The notes beneath the pieces were generated by a model, which had not been told where the DNA came from, did no database searches, and saw only the letters and a list, made by a program, of their open reading frames with translations. DNA of 64,000 nucleotides from Devosia sp. A16 (GTDB lineage: Bacteria; Pseudomonadota; Alphaproteobacteria; Rhizobiales; Devosiaceae). Both the position numbers and the translations under genes were made by a program. The stretch is from the NCBI RefSeq assembly GCF_001402915.1, contig NZ_CP012945.1, forward strand, positions 4,813,501-4,877,500. The letters are read 5' to 3'. Shown here piece by piece: positions 17,223 through 24,427 of this stretch (position 1 is its first letter; the number at the start of each line of letters is the position of its first letter).

Positions 17223-17244
17223 TATAAACGAATGTTCGTTTATA
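17223..17244. promoter_or_regulatory. Operator for the adjacent TetR regulator
   Basis: Perfect inverted repeat with half-sites TATAAACGAA (17223-17232) and TTCGTTTATA (17235-17244) around a TG centre. It sits 9 bases before the TetR start and 35 bases before the divergent enzyme start. The form and position are those of a self-regulating TetR operator. Confidence 0.85.
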
Positions 17245-17279
17245 AATCACTGAGACCAGCCTCACCAAGGAGAATCGTC

Positions 17280-17807
17280 ATGGCCCGCATCGTCGGCTAC
17301 ATCGCTTCGAGCCTCGACGGCTTCATCGCCGACCCCCAGGAGTCCCTGACCTGGCTCACCCAACGCACCGATATGCAGCTGGGCGAGTTCGACTACAACC
17401 TGTTCATCAAGCGGATCCGGACCGTGGTGATGGGGCGTGGTACCTATGACTGGCTGGTGCGCGAGAACATCCCCTGGCCGTATGGCGAGCAGCGGGTCAT
17501 CGTCGTCACTTCGCGCCCCCTGCCCTCGCCGATCGGCAAGCTCGAGACCCGGACCGATATTGATGCGCTGGTTGCCGAGCTCAGGGCGCTCGACGACGGC
17601 GACGTCTGGATGCTGGGCGGCGGCCAGTTGCAGATGGCCTTCATGGAACGCGGCGCGCTCGACGAGATCGAGATCTACGTCATCTCGCAACTGCTCGGCG
17701 GCGGCTTCCCGCTGTTTCCCGCCACCGGCTTAGAGAAGAGCCTGAAGCTGCTGTCTTCGAACACGCTGGGCACCGGCTGCGTTCGGCTGCATTACAGTTT
17801 CGAATAG
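17280..17807 (+). CDS. Dihydrofolate reductase family protein (RibD C-terminal-like)
   Basis: 175 residues of the RibD C-terminal/dihydrofolate-reductase-like fold: RIVGYIASSLDGFIAD at the N-terminus, VVMGRGTYDWL in the middle, and VWMLGGGQLQMAFMERGALDEIEIYVI carrying the nucleotide-binding glycines. Members named YyaP/YwjB-like are reductases of unknown substrate, not true FolA. The ATG is fixed by AAGGAG 7 bases upstream. The gene is controlled, by inference, by the divergent TetR protein through the operator between them. Confidence 0.88.
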   Translation: MARIVGYIASSLDGFIADPQESLTWLTQRTDMQLGEFDYNLFIKRIRTVVMGRGTYDWLVRENIPWPYGEQRVIVVTSRPLPSPIGKLETRTDIDALVAELRALDDGDVWMLGGGQLQMAFMERGALDEIEIYVISQLLGGGFPLFPATGLEKSLKLLSSNTLGTGCVRLHYSFE

Positions 17808-17901
17808 GCCCTGGGTCCCAGCGAAAGCTCAGTTATGCCTACTGCGTTCGACCTGAGCGCTCTTCGGTGAGCTTGCCATCGGAAAGCGCCTCAAGCTCGG
17901 C

Positions 17902-17984
17902 GTCATCCCCGCGAAAGCGTGGACCTCCGTTTGAGATCGCGCCGCGGGCACAAAAACGGAGGTTCCCGCTTTCGCGGGAATGAC
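17902..17984. repeat. Palindromic intergenic repeat, family B
   Basis: Inverted repeat with a left arm starting GTCATCCCCGCGAAAGCG and a right arm ending CGCTTTCGCGGGAATGAC, about 31 bases each with three mismatches. Family B is common between genes in alphaproteobacteria; another copy is at 36804-36880 and a half copy near 30865-30888. The rest of the gap from 17808 to 18084 shows nothing else. Confidence 0.75.
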
Positions 17985-18084
17985 CCGGTGGGTGGGGCAG
18001 GACCACCCGAGCGACGGCCGGACCCAATTCCCCATCCCACGCAAACGGATAGATTGGTCCGCCTTCGCCGGGTTGAACCGCCCC

Positions 18085-18480
18085 CTAGATCGGCTGGCTC
18101 TCCAGCACGATTTCCCACTTGTCGCCGAGTGCGATCTGGATCTCCGAGACGAGGAACGGCAGCAGCGCGTTGAACTCGTTGCGGTCCCGCTCGGAGATCC
18201 GCCACGTCGGGTCGTTCGGATTGTCCCAGTTGACCTGGCGGTCGTAGAGCTCGTTCAGCCGCGTCAGGCGCCGGATGATGTCGTTGGAAAAGCCCCAGAA
18301 CCCGAGTTCTGTGGCGTGGCCGTCGACGAACAGCGGCGCCAGCCCGTGGCTTACCATGCCGAAATCGACCAGGAACACCACCTGTTTCACAGTGGATCGT
18401 GCCCCAGCTTGCCGTGGGTCCCGCGCCGCGTCCGGCGCCTCGCCCGTCCAATCGACGGATACTGCTTTGCCGGAGGTCAT
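18085..18480 (-). CDS. Hypothetical protein
   Basis: 131 residues, no signal peptide and no membrane helix. The central stretch VKQVVFLVDFGMVSHGLAPLFVDGHATELGFWGFSND and the tail LGDKWEIVLESQPI are its best-defined parts. I recognise no family. The start at 18480 follows a GGAGG 5 bases upstream in the minus-strand sequence; a start 23 codons earlier is open but less likely. Flanked by repeat-rich sequence on the stop side. Confidence 0.65.
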   Translation of the reverse strand: MTSGKAVSVDWTGEAPDAARDPRQAGARSTVKQVVFLVDFGMVSHGLAPLFVDGHATELGFWGFSNDIIRRLTRLNELYDRQVNWDNPNDPTWRISERDRNEFNALLPFLVSEIQIALGDKWEIVLESQPI

Positions 18481-18665
18481 AGAACCTCCGTCATGTGCCG
18501 GAAATTGGGCATCACCGCCCTCGTTCGGAGGCGTTTTCTCCGCCACCACTCAAGATAGCCCATCGTCTATCGCCCCTCAGATCCGTCCGCAGGAGCAAGG
18601 TTAGCCAGTTCGTCTCCCATGGGCAATTTCTGCCCAGCAGAGTATCCAACTGCTTGTGCAAAAGC

Positions 18666-19016
18666 TCAGGCGAGCCACACCGCAATCAACGCCACCACAG
18701 CGGGAATTGTCTGTACAAACAGGATCTTGCGACCAACGGTGACGGCCCCGAACACACCTGCCACGGCGACGCACAGCAGGAAGAAGATCTTGACGGGATC
18801 GCCTGGCTCGCCCAGCCAGATGCCCCAGATCAACCCTGCAGCGAGGAAACCGTTGTAGAGGCCCTGGTTCGCGGCGAGCGTCTTCGACTCGCTGGCAAAG
18901 GCCGGCGTCGTGCCGAACGCCTTGATCCCCTGCGGTTTATCCCACAGGAACATCTCGAGGATCAGGATGTAGATGTGGATGAGGGCGATGACGCCCGTCA
19001 GTATGCTGCCGACCAT
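18666..19016 (-). CDS. DUF1304 family membrane protein
   Basis: 116 residues with four predicted membrane helices. The start LTGVIALIHIYILILEMFLW and NQGLYNGFLAAGLIWG are characteristic of DUF1304, small bacterial membrane proteins of unknown function. It is on the same strand as csbD but separated from it by a strong terminator. Confidence 0.9.
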   Translation of the reverse strand: MVGSILTGVIALIHIYILILEMFLWDKPQGIKAFGTTPAFASESKTLAANQGLYNGFLAAGLIWGIWLGEPGDPVKIFFLLCVAVAGVFGAVTVGRKILFVQTIPAVVALIAVWLA

Positions 19017-19053
19017 GCCCGCGACTCCGTGCTGGATGCGCCGAGCCTAATGC

Positions 19054-19079
19054 AAAAAGGCCGCCCGAGGGCGGCCTTT
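19054..19079 (-). terminator. Rho-independent terminator after the CsbD gene
   Basis: AAAGGCCGCCC (19056-19066) pairs with GGGCGGCCTTT (19069-19079), an 11-bp stem with a tiny loop, followed on the minus strand by a run of five T. It ends the CsbD transcript before DUF1304. Confidence 0.85.
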
Positions 19080-19100
19080 CCTGAACCTATGAGCGGTCGC

Positions 19101-19283
19101 TCAGTGCTTGAGCGCGTCGCGCGCTGCCTGCTTGACCTTGCCGGCCGCCTTCTGCACCGAGCCTTCCACCTTGTCGGCGGCGCCGTCGGCCTGCAGCTTG
19201 CGGTCCCCGGTCGCCTTGCCGACGGCTTCCTTGACGTTGCCGCGTGCCTGTTTGGCCGCACCCTTGATCTCGTCCTTGTGCAT
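19101..19283 (-). CDS. CsbD family stress protein
   Basis: 60 residues, very rich in Lys, Ala, Gly and Asp, with the family start DEIKGAAKQARGNVKEAVGKA and the repeat-like second half VEGSVQKAAGKVKQAARDAL. CsbD-like proteins are small, largely unstructured and induced in general stress in many bacteria; their function is not known. A strong terminator lies just after the stop. Confidence 0.92.
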   Translation of the reverse strand: MHKDEIKGAAKQARGNVKEAVGKATGDRKLQADGAADKVEGSVQKAAGKVKQAARDALKH

Positions 19284-19379
19284 TCCCGGTCTCCCTGGGG
19301 GTTAGCGTTCGGAGCAGATAATGCGGGCCGGCCACCAAACGTTCCGACGACGGGGCAAACTCGTCAGCGACCCCTACCG

Positions 19380-20153
19380 CTATCCCCGGCGCTTGGCATG
19401 GAGCTTCATCGAGCCCGACAGGTACTGGGCGAACCCCGGCTCGATCGTCTCATACCGCGCGACGAAATTCGGATGCTGGAGATAGAGGTCGGCGAGACCG
19501 GCATAGGCCTCGGGCGGACATGGCCTGCCCCACATCTGCGAGACCCACATCCGATGCCGGTTCAACAGCGGGTCGAGGGTGGGCGAGCCCATCGGCACTC
19601 CGCGGCGAAGCCCCTCGGCAAGCCCCTGCTCCATGTCGTGCAATTCGCGGTTGAGCTCGAGCTTTTCCGCCTCCGACAGCTTCTCATATCGGCCTCTGCT
19701 AAGCGCGATGCGCTCCGGCATGTCGCCGCCATACTGCTCCACCAGCCAGGCCTCGTATTCGGCCTGCTTGTCGGGCGAGACGCCTTTGTACAAATCCTCG
19801 TTCTTCATCACGCATTCTCCTTCAATGCTGGCGATCGTGCGGTCGATCGTCCTGACGAGTCGGGCGTAGCGCTTCGCCTCCTGGTTCAGACGTTCGCGCT
19901 GCCGGCGCAGCGCCGCCAGCCGATCGAAGTCAGGCGCATCGAGGATGGCGGCGATGTCCGAGAGTGGAATGCCGAGCTCTCGATGGAGCAGGATCTGCTG
20001 CAGCCGCAGCAATTGCTCCTGTCCATAGTGGCGATAGCGGTTGTGCCCCGTGAACGCCGGCCTCAGCAGGCCGATCTGGTCGTAGTGATGCAAGGTCCGG
20101 ATCGACACCCCGGACAGCTTTGCCACCTCTGCAACCGTCAGTGTTTTCATCAC
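19380..20153 (-). CDS. MerR-family regulator with TipAS antibiotic-recognition domain
   Basis: 257 residues. The MerR winged helix is at 1-75 (TVAEVAKLSGVSIRTLHHYDQIGLL then NRYRHYGQEQLLRLQQI), followed by a coiled-coil dimer helix (about 78-112) and a TipAS domain at about 113-257. TipAL of Streptomyces uses this domain to trap thiopeptide antibiotics and then activates its own promoter. The upstream region has a classic MerR promoter, so autoregulation is likely. The ligand is unknown. Confidence 0.93.
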   Translation of the reverse strand: MMKTLTVAEVAKLSGVSIRTLHHYDQIGLLRPAFTGHNRYRHYGQEQLLRLQQILLHRELGIPLSDIAAILDAPDFDRLAALRRQRERLNQEAKRYARLVRTIDRTIASIEGECVMKNEDLYKGVSPDKQAEYEAWLVEQYGGDMPERIALSRGRYEKLSEAEKLELNRELHDMEQGLAEGLRRGVPMGSPTLDPLLNRHRMWVSQMWGRPCPPEAYAGLADLYLQHPNFVARYETIEPGFAQYLSGSMKLHAKRRG

Positions 20154-20172
20154 CCGTTCTCCGCGGGATAAG

Positions 20173-20203
20173 GGGATAGTCCCTGACGCTACGTGAGGGT
20201 CAA
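20173..20203 (-). promoter_or_regulatory. MerR-type promoter/operator of the TipAS regulator
   Basis: On the minus strand TTGACC (20198-20203) and TATCCC (20173-20178) are 19 bases apart, the stretched spacing typical of MerR-activated promoters. The spacer holds the imperfect palindrome CCCTCACG-TAG-CGTCAGGG, centred between the two elements. It lies 20 bases before the regulator start. Confidence 0.8.
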
Positions 20204-20381
20204 TATCGATTTGCGCAAAAGCCGCGACAGCCGGTTTTACAGCGCGTCAACCAGGCTGCCCGCTATCGCCGGCAAATGTGGAAACTCGGTATCTTGTCCG
20301 CCGTTGCTCCCCCTCAGACTGCAAGTGCAAGCAGAGACGCGGCGCATGCCAGCGAGTTGCCCTGGGGGTCTGCGAGGTGAA

Positions 20382-20744
20382 ATGGCGCAACGGATCGACA
20401 TTCAGGACCTGCTCGTCTGGGCCTTCCGGCACCAGTCGGTGGAAACCTCTGCCGGAGCCGATCCGGACGCATTGGCCGTCTACTGGGCCGTGCTCGCCCT
20501 GCCCGTGCCGCATGCCACGGTGATCCGCCGCTTTGCCCGCGAAGCCCGCCGGCCCGATTGGCACGCCGCCCGCACGCGCTGCGTTTCTCTCGACGGCGTT
20601 CGGCGCGGGCGACGCTTGTACACTGAATGGGTCCGGGCCCTGACGGTGCTGCAGCGAACGCTCGACGGCTCGCTCGGCCGGTTTTCCGTCACCGGTCCGC
20701 ATCTCGACGATCAGCCTTGGCTACGCGAGCGGCTCCGCGCCTAG
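20382..20744 (+). CDS. Hypothetical protein
   Basis: 120 residues, cytosolic by appearance, with ten or more Arg and Trp residues in its second half (RRFAREARRPDWHAAR). The start MAQRIDIQDLLVWAFRHQ follows a GAGGTGA with short spacing. I recognise no family. It is convergent with the next gene and the two stops overlap by 4 bases. Confidence 0.6.
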   Translation: MAQRIDIQDLLVWAFRHQSVETSAGADPDALAVYWAVLALPVPHATVIRRFAREARRPDWHAARTRCVSLDGVRRGRRLYTEWVRALTVLQRTLDGSLGRFSVTGPHLDDQPWLRERLRA

Positions 20745-21217
20745 CGGCACTGCTGCACTAACCGCGCCAGCGCCGACGACGAACCGACAAGCCCAAAGCT
20801 GTGCGTCTTGTAGTGGCCGGCGGCGTCGACGACGCTCAAGCCCGTGCCCGACTTGAGCAGCGCCACCAGCGGCCCGTCTGCCGGCACGCTACCGGCGAAC
20901 ATGCCATCCATCGCCTCATACCGCATCGATACACGCTGGGTGGCAATGCCCACGTTGAAATCGACATCATTGACTTCGTCTCCGTCAGGAGCGCGCTCGC
21001 CTCCGGCCGCGAGGTCGTAGCGGATGTAGACCTCACCCGACGAGCAGGTAAGAAACAGATACGCTTGAGGTGCATCGGTCGCGCAGGCGGCAGCGGTGAA
21101 GACCAGCCCGCCTTCGTCGTCTTGCGGCCCAGCCGTCCAGGTCTCGCACGCCTCCTCGGCCGCAGCCGGCAGCGCCGCGAACAACAGGGCGAATGCAAAA
21201 AGCATGAAGCGGATCAT
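20741..21217 (-). CDS. Hypothetical secreted protein
   Basis: 158 residues with a clear signal peptide (IRFMLFAFALLFAALPAAAEE, likely cut after AAA). The mature part has four cysteines (EACETW, AACAT, FLTCSSGE, VQQCR) that could form disulfides and a YIRYDLAAGG stretch. No recognised family. Its start overlaps the stop of the ASCH-domain gene by 4 bases, so the pair is one transcription unit. Confidence 0.72.
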   Translation of the reverse strand: MIRFMLFAFALLFAALPAAAEEACETWTAGPQDDEGGLVFTAAACATDAPQAYLFLTCSSGEVYIRYDLAAGGERAPDGDEVNDVDFNVGIATQRVSMRYEAMDGMFAGSVPADGPLVALLKSGTGLSVVDAAGHYKTHSFGLVGSSSALARLVQQCR

Positions 21218-21501
21218 GGCGCTTCGCCCAGATAGCTGACCTCGATCCGCTGAAACAGCGGCCCCTGCTTCATGGTGTCGAGCCACCTGTTGAACTCCGC
21301 CACGTCGCGAAAGCCGGCCCTCCTTGCGTCCCCCTCGGTCACGTCGGCCGGCGACAGGTCGTCGATCCGGCCGATCTTCAGGAGCCCCACCTTGGTCTTG
21401 AGCGTTCCGCCCGGCTTCACCGTCGGTCGCGTCCAGCGCCGGAACTGCAGCGTGATGTCACCCCGCTTGATCGCCTCGAGCACCTCGAGCTTCAGCAGCA
21501 T
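21214..21501 (-). CDS. ASCH domain-containing protein
   Basis: 95 residues. The ordering of AIKRGDITLQFRRWTRPTVKPGG, LKTKVGLLKIGRIDDLSPADV and DVAEFNRWLDTM fits the ASCH fold, a PUA-like domain thought to bind RNA or modified nucleotides; some members act as amidohydrolases on modified cytidine. Function here is unknown. It is divergent from the TPR/YcaO locus, and the 338 bases between the two starts hold no other clear gene. Confidence 0.78.
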   Translation of the reverse strand: MLLKLEVLEAIKRGDITLQFRRWTRPTVKPGGTLKTKVGLLKIGRIDDLSPADVTEGDARRAGFRDVAEFNRWLDTMKQGPLFQRIEVSYLGEAP

Positions 21502-21839
21502 CCGTCACTCCTTCTTGACCCGCACAGCAAGGCTCGGCGCCGATACCGAGCACCACCTAGGCCGAAGCACCCGTGGGGCGTCGAGCCTGCGCGCCAACCC
21601 TTCGATGTCGTCGGGGCGAAGTCAAGGCGCGGCCGCGCGACGCGGCGCATTGGCAGGGATCTACTTGGCGACGTTCGATCGAAGCTGTCATTGCCATCCC
21701 AATCGTTGCATCAATGTCGCTGTTGCACAGATGCGCGACACCAACGTCAAATATCGCGGCAGCCAGCTTCCGCTGCGTAAAAATCGTCGATACGGTCCAC
21801 CTCAGGACAAGGCCGTTCAACTCAGTTGGATTTTCTGTT

Positions 21840-23066
21840 GTGAGAGCTGACCTATCGCATCATCCACGAACAGTTGCAGAACACCAGACGGCCACTATTC
21901 CTCGACTGCTGATTGTTCCGCCGCGCCACCGCTCACCGCTGGTGGACGCACAAGACCACAAGATCGCTCTCTCCCTCGTCACCGATGTTACGCTCAGCCT
22001 GTGCCGAAGCCGGCTCTATGAAGTCATCGCGCCGCATTCGGCAATGAAACTGACCAGCGGCCCGATCTGGGAGGAGATGCTCCCGGCCGACTATATCGTG
22101 CTCACCGACGTGGCGCTTTGCGAGACCGGCCTGCCGGTTTCGGTAATGAGCATCGACGTGGTCGCCACCGCGCTGGGCCAGCGCGTCTATCGCGGCGAAG
22201 TCGAGCTGCGCTCGGGCGCGCTGCAGAGCATTCATGACAGCTTCTGCGCCGTGCTTGCCGACAAGATCTGTGGCGAGATCGGCGCCTACGAGCTGCGGAA
22301 GTATCGCCGCACGGGCGCCGCCTCGGCCTATGTGCACTACCTGATCGCCATGCAGCGGCGCGATCGCAACGACTTGCCGTCCCTGCTGCGCGCCCAGAAG
22401 TCGCTAACCCGCTCGGTGCAGTTGTCACCGGACTTCGTGCCCGCCCTGGCCCAGCTCGCCCGCACTAAAACCCTCGAATGGCTGGAGCGCGGCAGTGCCG
22501 ACCGTACGCTGCTGCTCGAGGCCCGCCACTTGGCGCAACGCGCTCACGGCTACGATCCCAACGACAGCGCCAGCCTGCGCGAGCTTGGTCACGCGGCGCT
22601 TTATCTGCACGATCTCGCCGGTGCGCGGGAGCACTTCGAGGCGGCGCACGAGCTCGCCCCGAACCATGCGGATCTGCTCGTCGACCAGGCGGACGTTCTC
22701 ACCCACCTGTCGATGCACGACGAGGCCGAGGCAAAAATTTCGCGGGCGCTTTCGCTGAACCCGTTGGCGCCGGACGACTATTACTGGATCGCCGGGGCGG
22801 TCAGCTTCTTCCGGCGCGAGTACAGGCAGGCGCTGCGGCGCCTGTCGGCGATGGAGTCACCGGGGCTGGCGCTCCGCCTGATGGCAGCCTCGGCGGCGAT
22901 GCTGAACGACCAGGAAGCAGCCGCGAGCTACCGCGAGCAGGCGCTGGCCCGCGATCCGGCGTTCACACTCGACAAGTGGCTGAGCCTCTATCCGGCTCCC
23001 AACTCCGACGACACCGAGCACTATCTCGATGCCCTGTTCCTGGCGGGCTTTCCGCGAAGAACTTAA
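21840..23066 (+). CDS. TPR protein of the YcaO-TfuA locus
   Basis: About 408 residues. The first 130 residues (PRLLIVPPRHRSPLVDAQ and on) resemble the TolB-like middle domain seen in CadC- or cyclase-type TPR regulators, but without a DNA-binding domain in front. From about residue 150 there are TPR units: SLTRSVQLSPDFVPALAQLA, AQRAHGYDPNDSASLRELGH, ARE-HFEAAHELAPNHADLL, AEAKISRALSLNPLAPDDYY. The GTG at 21840 is only one option: ATG at 21714 and farther starts keep the frame but encode no recognisable sequence. It precedes the peptide ORF by 53 bases and YcaO by 161, so a scaffold or sensing role for that pathway is inferred. Confidence 0.75.
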   Translation: MRADLSHHPRTVAEHQTATIPRLLIVPPRHRSPLVDAQDHKIALSLVTDVTLSLCRSRLYEVIAPHSAMKLTSGPIWEEMLPADYIVLTDVALCETGLPVSVMSIDVVATALGQRVYRGEVELRSGALQSIHDSFCAVLADKICGEIGAYELRKYRRTGAASAYVHYLIAMQRRDRNDLPSLLRAQKSLTRSVQLSPDFVPALAQLARTKTLEWLERGSADRTLLLEARHLAQRAHGYDPNDSASLRELGHAALYLHDLAGAREHFEAAHELAPNHADLLVDQADVLTHLSMHDEAEAKISRALSLNPLAPDDYYWIAGAVSFFRREYRQALRRLSAMESPGLALRLMAASAAMLNDQEAAASYREQALARDPAFTLDKWLSLYPAPNSDDTEHYLDALFLAGFPRRT

Positions 23067-23079
23067 CCAGATGTTAATG

Positions 23080-23122
23080 CAATTGGGATCCTCCTTTGTT
23101 GTTCACAGGAGGATCCCAATTG
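23080..23122 (+). promoter_or_regulatory. Perfect 16-bp hairpin burying a ribosome binding site and start codon
   Basis: CAATTGGGATCCTCCT (23080-23095) and AGGAGGATCCCAATTG (23107-23122) are exact reverse complements around an 11-base loop. The right arm contains AGGAGG (23107-23112) and ends in the TTG start (23120-23122) of the peptide ORF. The RNA would hide both, giving translational control. There is no T run, so it is a poor intrinsic terminator. Confidence 0.85.
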
Positions 23123-23227
23123 AACAATTCATCCACTTCTTCGAAAGTTGTTACCGCAACGGCGAACAGCGCCAAGGCCATGCCGGCGCTGCCGCGCATT
23201 CCCAGCCGCAAATTCTTCCGGCAGTAG
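23120..23227 (+). CDS. Candidate RiPP precursor peptide (35 residues)
   Basis: A short ORF with a TTG start 7 bases after AGGAGG. The peptide begins MNNSSTSSKVVTATANSAKA and ends MPALPRIPSRKFFRQ: a Ser/Thr-rich, Cys-free first half and a basic, proline-containing second half. Codon third positions are mostly G or C from codon 12 on, unlike the competing frame at 23071-23268, which supports coding. It stands where a precursor is expected, just before YcaO and TfuA genes. It is in the same frame as YcaO, separated by a single TAG that abuts the YcaO TTG. Assignment as substrate is inference; an internal ATG at codon 21 could give a 15-residue form. Confidence 0.55.
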   Translation: MNNSSTSSKVVTATANSAKAMPALPRIPSRKFFRQ

Positions 23228-24427
23228 TTGGTGGGCGGCGCCGGTCCGACGCCGCCAAGCTGGTTTGAATATGGCGAACGCAATACAGCGGCCGCACTGA
23301 CCGTTGCGCGGTTGCGGCCGCATCTTGCTTCACTCGGCATCACACGCCTCGCCCGTCAGACCGGCCTCGACCGCATCGGGATTCCGTGTTTTTCAGCTAT
23401 CCGGCCCGCGGGACTGACGCTCAGCGTCAGCCAGGGCAAAGGTCGCGACGATGCCGGTGCGATGGCGTCGGCGCTGATGGAGGCTGCCGAGTTCGCCATA
23501 GCCGAGCGATCCGAGGTGCCGTCGCGTCTTGCCACCGCCGCCGCCCTTGGGCAGGCCGGCGAACGCTTCTGCGACGTGGCGCGCCTGTTGCCGGCCGATC
23601 GCCCGCTGCCTATCGATACGCCGATCCGCTGGCTCGGCGGACGCAGCTGGCCCGATGACGACGCCGTCTGGATTCCGCGCGACGCCCTGACCATCGGCGA
23701 GCCGGCCACCGACCTGCCGGAGGTCAGCCGCAGCACCAATGGCCTCGCGTCGGGCAACACCACTCAGGAAGCGCTGTTTCACGCCATCTGCGAACTGCTC
23801 GAGCGTGACGCGACCTCGCTGTGGTCGCTGCTGTCGGACGCGGCGCGGCTGGCGACCGAGTTCCCTGTCGAAGCCGTGGACGACGCGACGATCGGCGCCT
23901 TCCACCGGCAGATCGAAGCCGCCGACCTCGAACTGCGGCTGTTCGACCAGACCACCGAGTTCGGCGTCCCTTGCGTCATGGCGGTGATCAGCGAGCGCGG
24001 CTCAGACAAGGCCAGGCTGTTCGACATGGCCGCCGGCTATGGCTGTCATCCGAACGGCGCCCGTGCCATCGGGCGCGCCATCACCGAGGCGGCGCAGACC
24101 AGAATCACCAATATCGCGGGCGGACGGGACGACTTTCTGCCAGCCGAGTATGCCGAGCAGGTCGACGAGTCGATCGCCTTCCTGGCCACGCCCGGCCCCG
24201 GCCGGCGACAGCCCCCCGCCTGGCTGGCCGCCGACACGCCGCTGCCCGAAATGCTCGATCGGCTGGCGCAGCGGGTCGGGCCGGCTGCCGGAATCGTCTG
24301 GAGCGGACTGGGCGGCGCGCCCTATGGCATCGCGGTGGTGCGGGCGCTCTCGACAGTGCTCGAGGACCGCGAGACCAACGTCAATTGGTTGCCCGGACCG
24401 CGGGCCCTCGAGGTGCTCGGGTCATGA
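23228..24427 (+). CDS. YcaO-family ATP-dependent peptide-modifying enzyme
   Basis: 399 residues. YcaO enzymes use ATP to activate peptide backbone amides, forming azolines, thioamides or amidines. The family ATP/Mg motifs are present: SVSQGKG at about 66-72, ALMEAAE at 82-88, and TNGLASGNTTQEALFHAICE followed by LLERDA at 170-195. The N-terminus (WFEYGERNTAAALTVARLRPHL, then TGLDRIGIP) is that of the TfuA-partnered subgroup. There is no PxPxP ending as in azoline-forming YcaOs. The start is TTG 23228 or GTG 23231; neither has a Shine-Dalgarno, suggesting reinitiation from the peptide ORF. It overlaps the TfuA gene in an ATGA. Confidence 0.92.
   Translation: MVGGAGPTPPSWFEYGERNTAAALTVARLRPHLASLGITRLARQTGLDRIGIPCFSAIRPAGLTLSVSQGKGRDDAGAMASALMEAAEFAIAERSEVPSRLATAAALGQAGERFCDVARLLPADRPLPIDTPIRWLGGRSWPDDDAVWIPRDALTIGEPATDLPEVSRSTNGLASGNTTQEALFHAICELLERDATSLWSLLSDAARLATEFPVEAVDDATIGAFHRQIEAADLELRLFDQTTEFGVPCVMAVISERGSDKARLFDMAAGYGCHPNGARAIGRAITEAAQTRITNIAGGRDDFLPAEYAEQVDESIAFLATPGPGRRQPPAWLAADTPLPEMLDRLAQRVGPAAGIVWSGLGGAPYGIAVVRALSTVLEDRETNVNWLPGPRALEVLGS

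Noticed and set aside
18495-20171. Plus-strand frame of about 558 codons across DUF1304, CsbD and the MerR gene
   Set aside because: It is antisense to three recognised genes and crosses a terminator.
23080-23122. The 16-bp hairpin as an intrinsic terminator of the TPR gene
   Set aside because: No T run follows the stem and the right arm carries a strong Shine-Dalgarno and start codon, so a translational role fits better.
23071-23268. A 65-codon frame starting MLMQLGSSFVV that overlaps the hairpin, the 35-residue peptide ORF and the YcaO start, as an alternative precursor
   Set aside because: No Shine-Dalgarno before the ATG, it would run through the hairpin and into YcaO, and its third codon positions are less GC-rich than those of the 35-residue frame. 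It contains a Cys, so it is not fully excluded.
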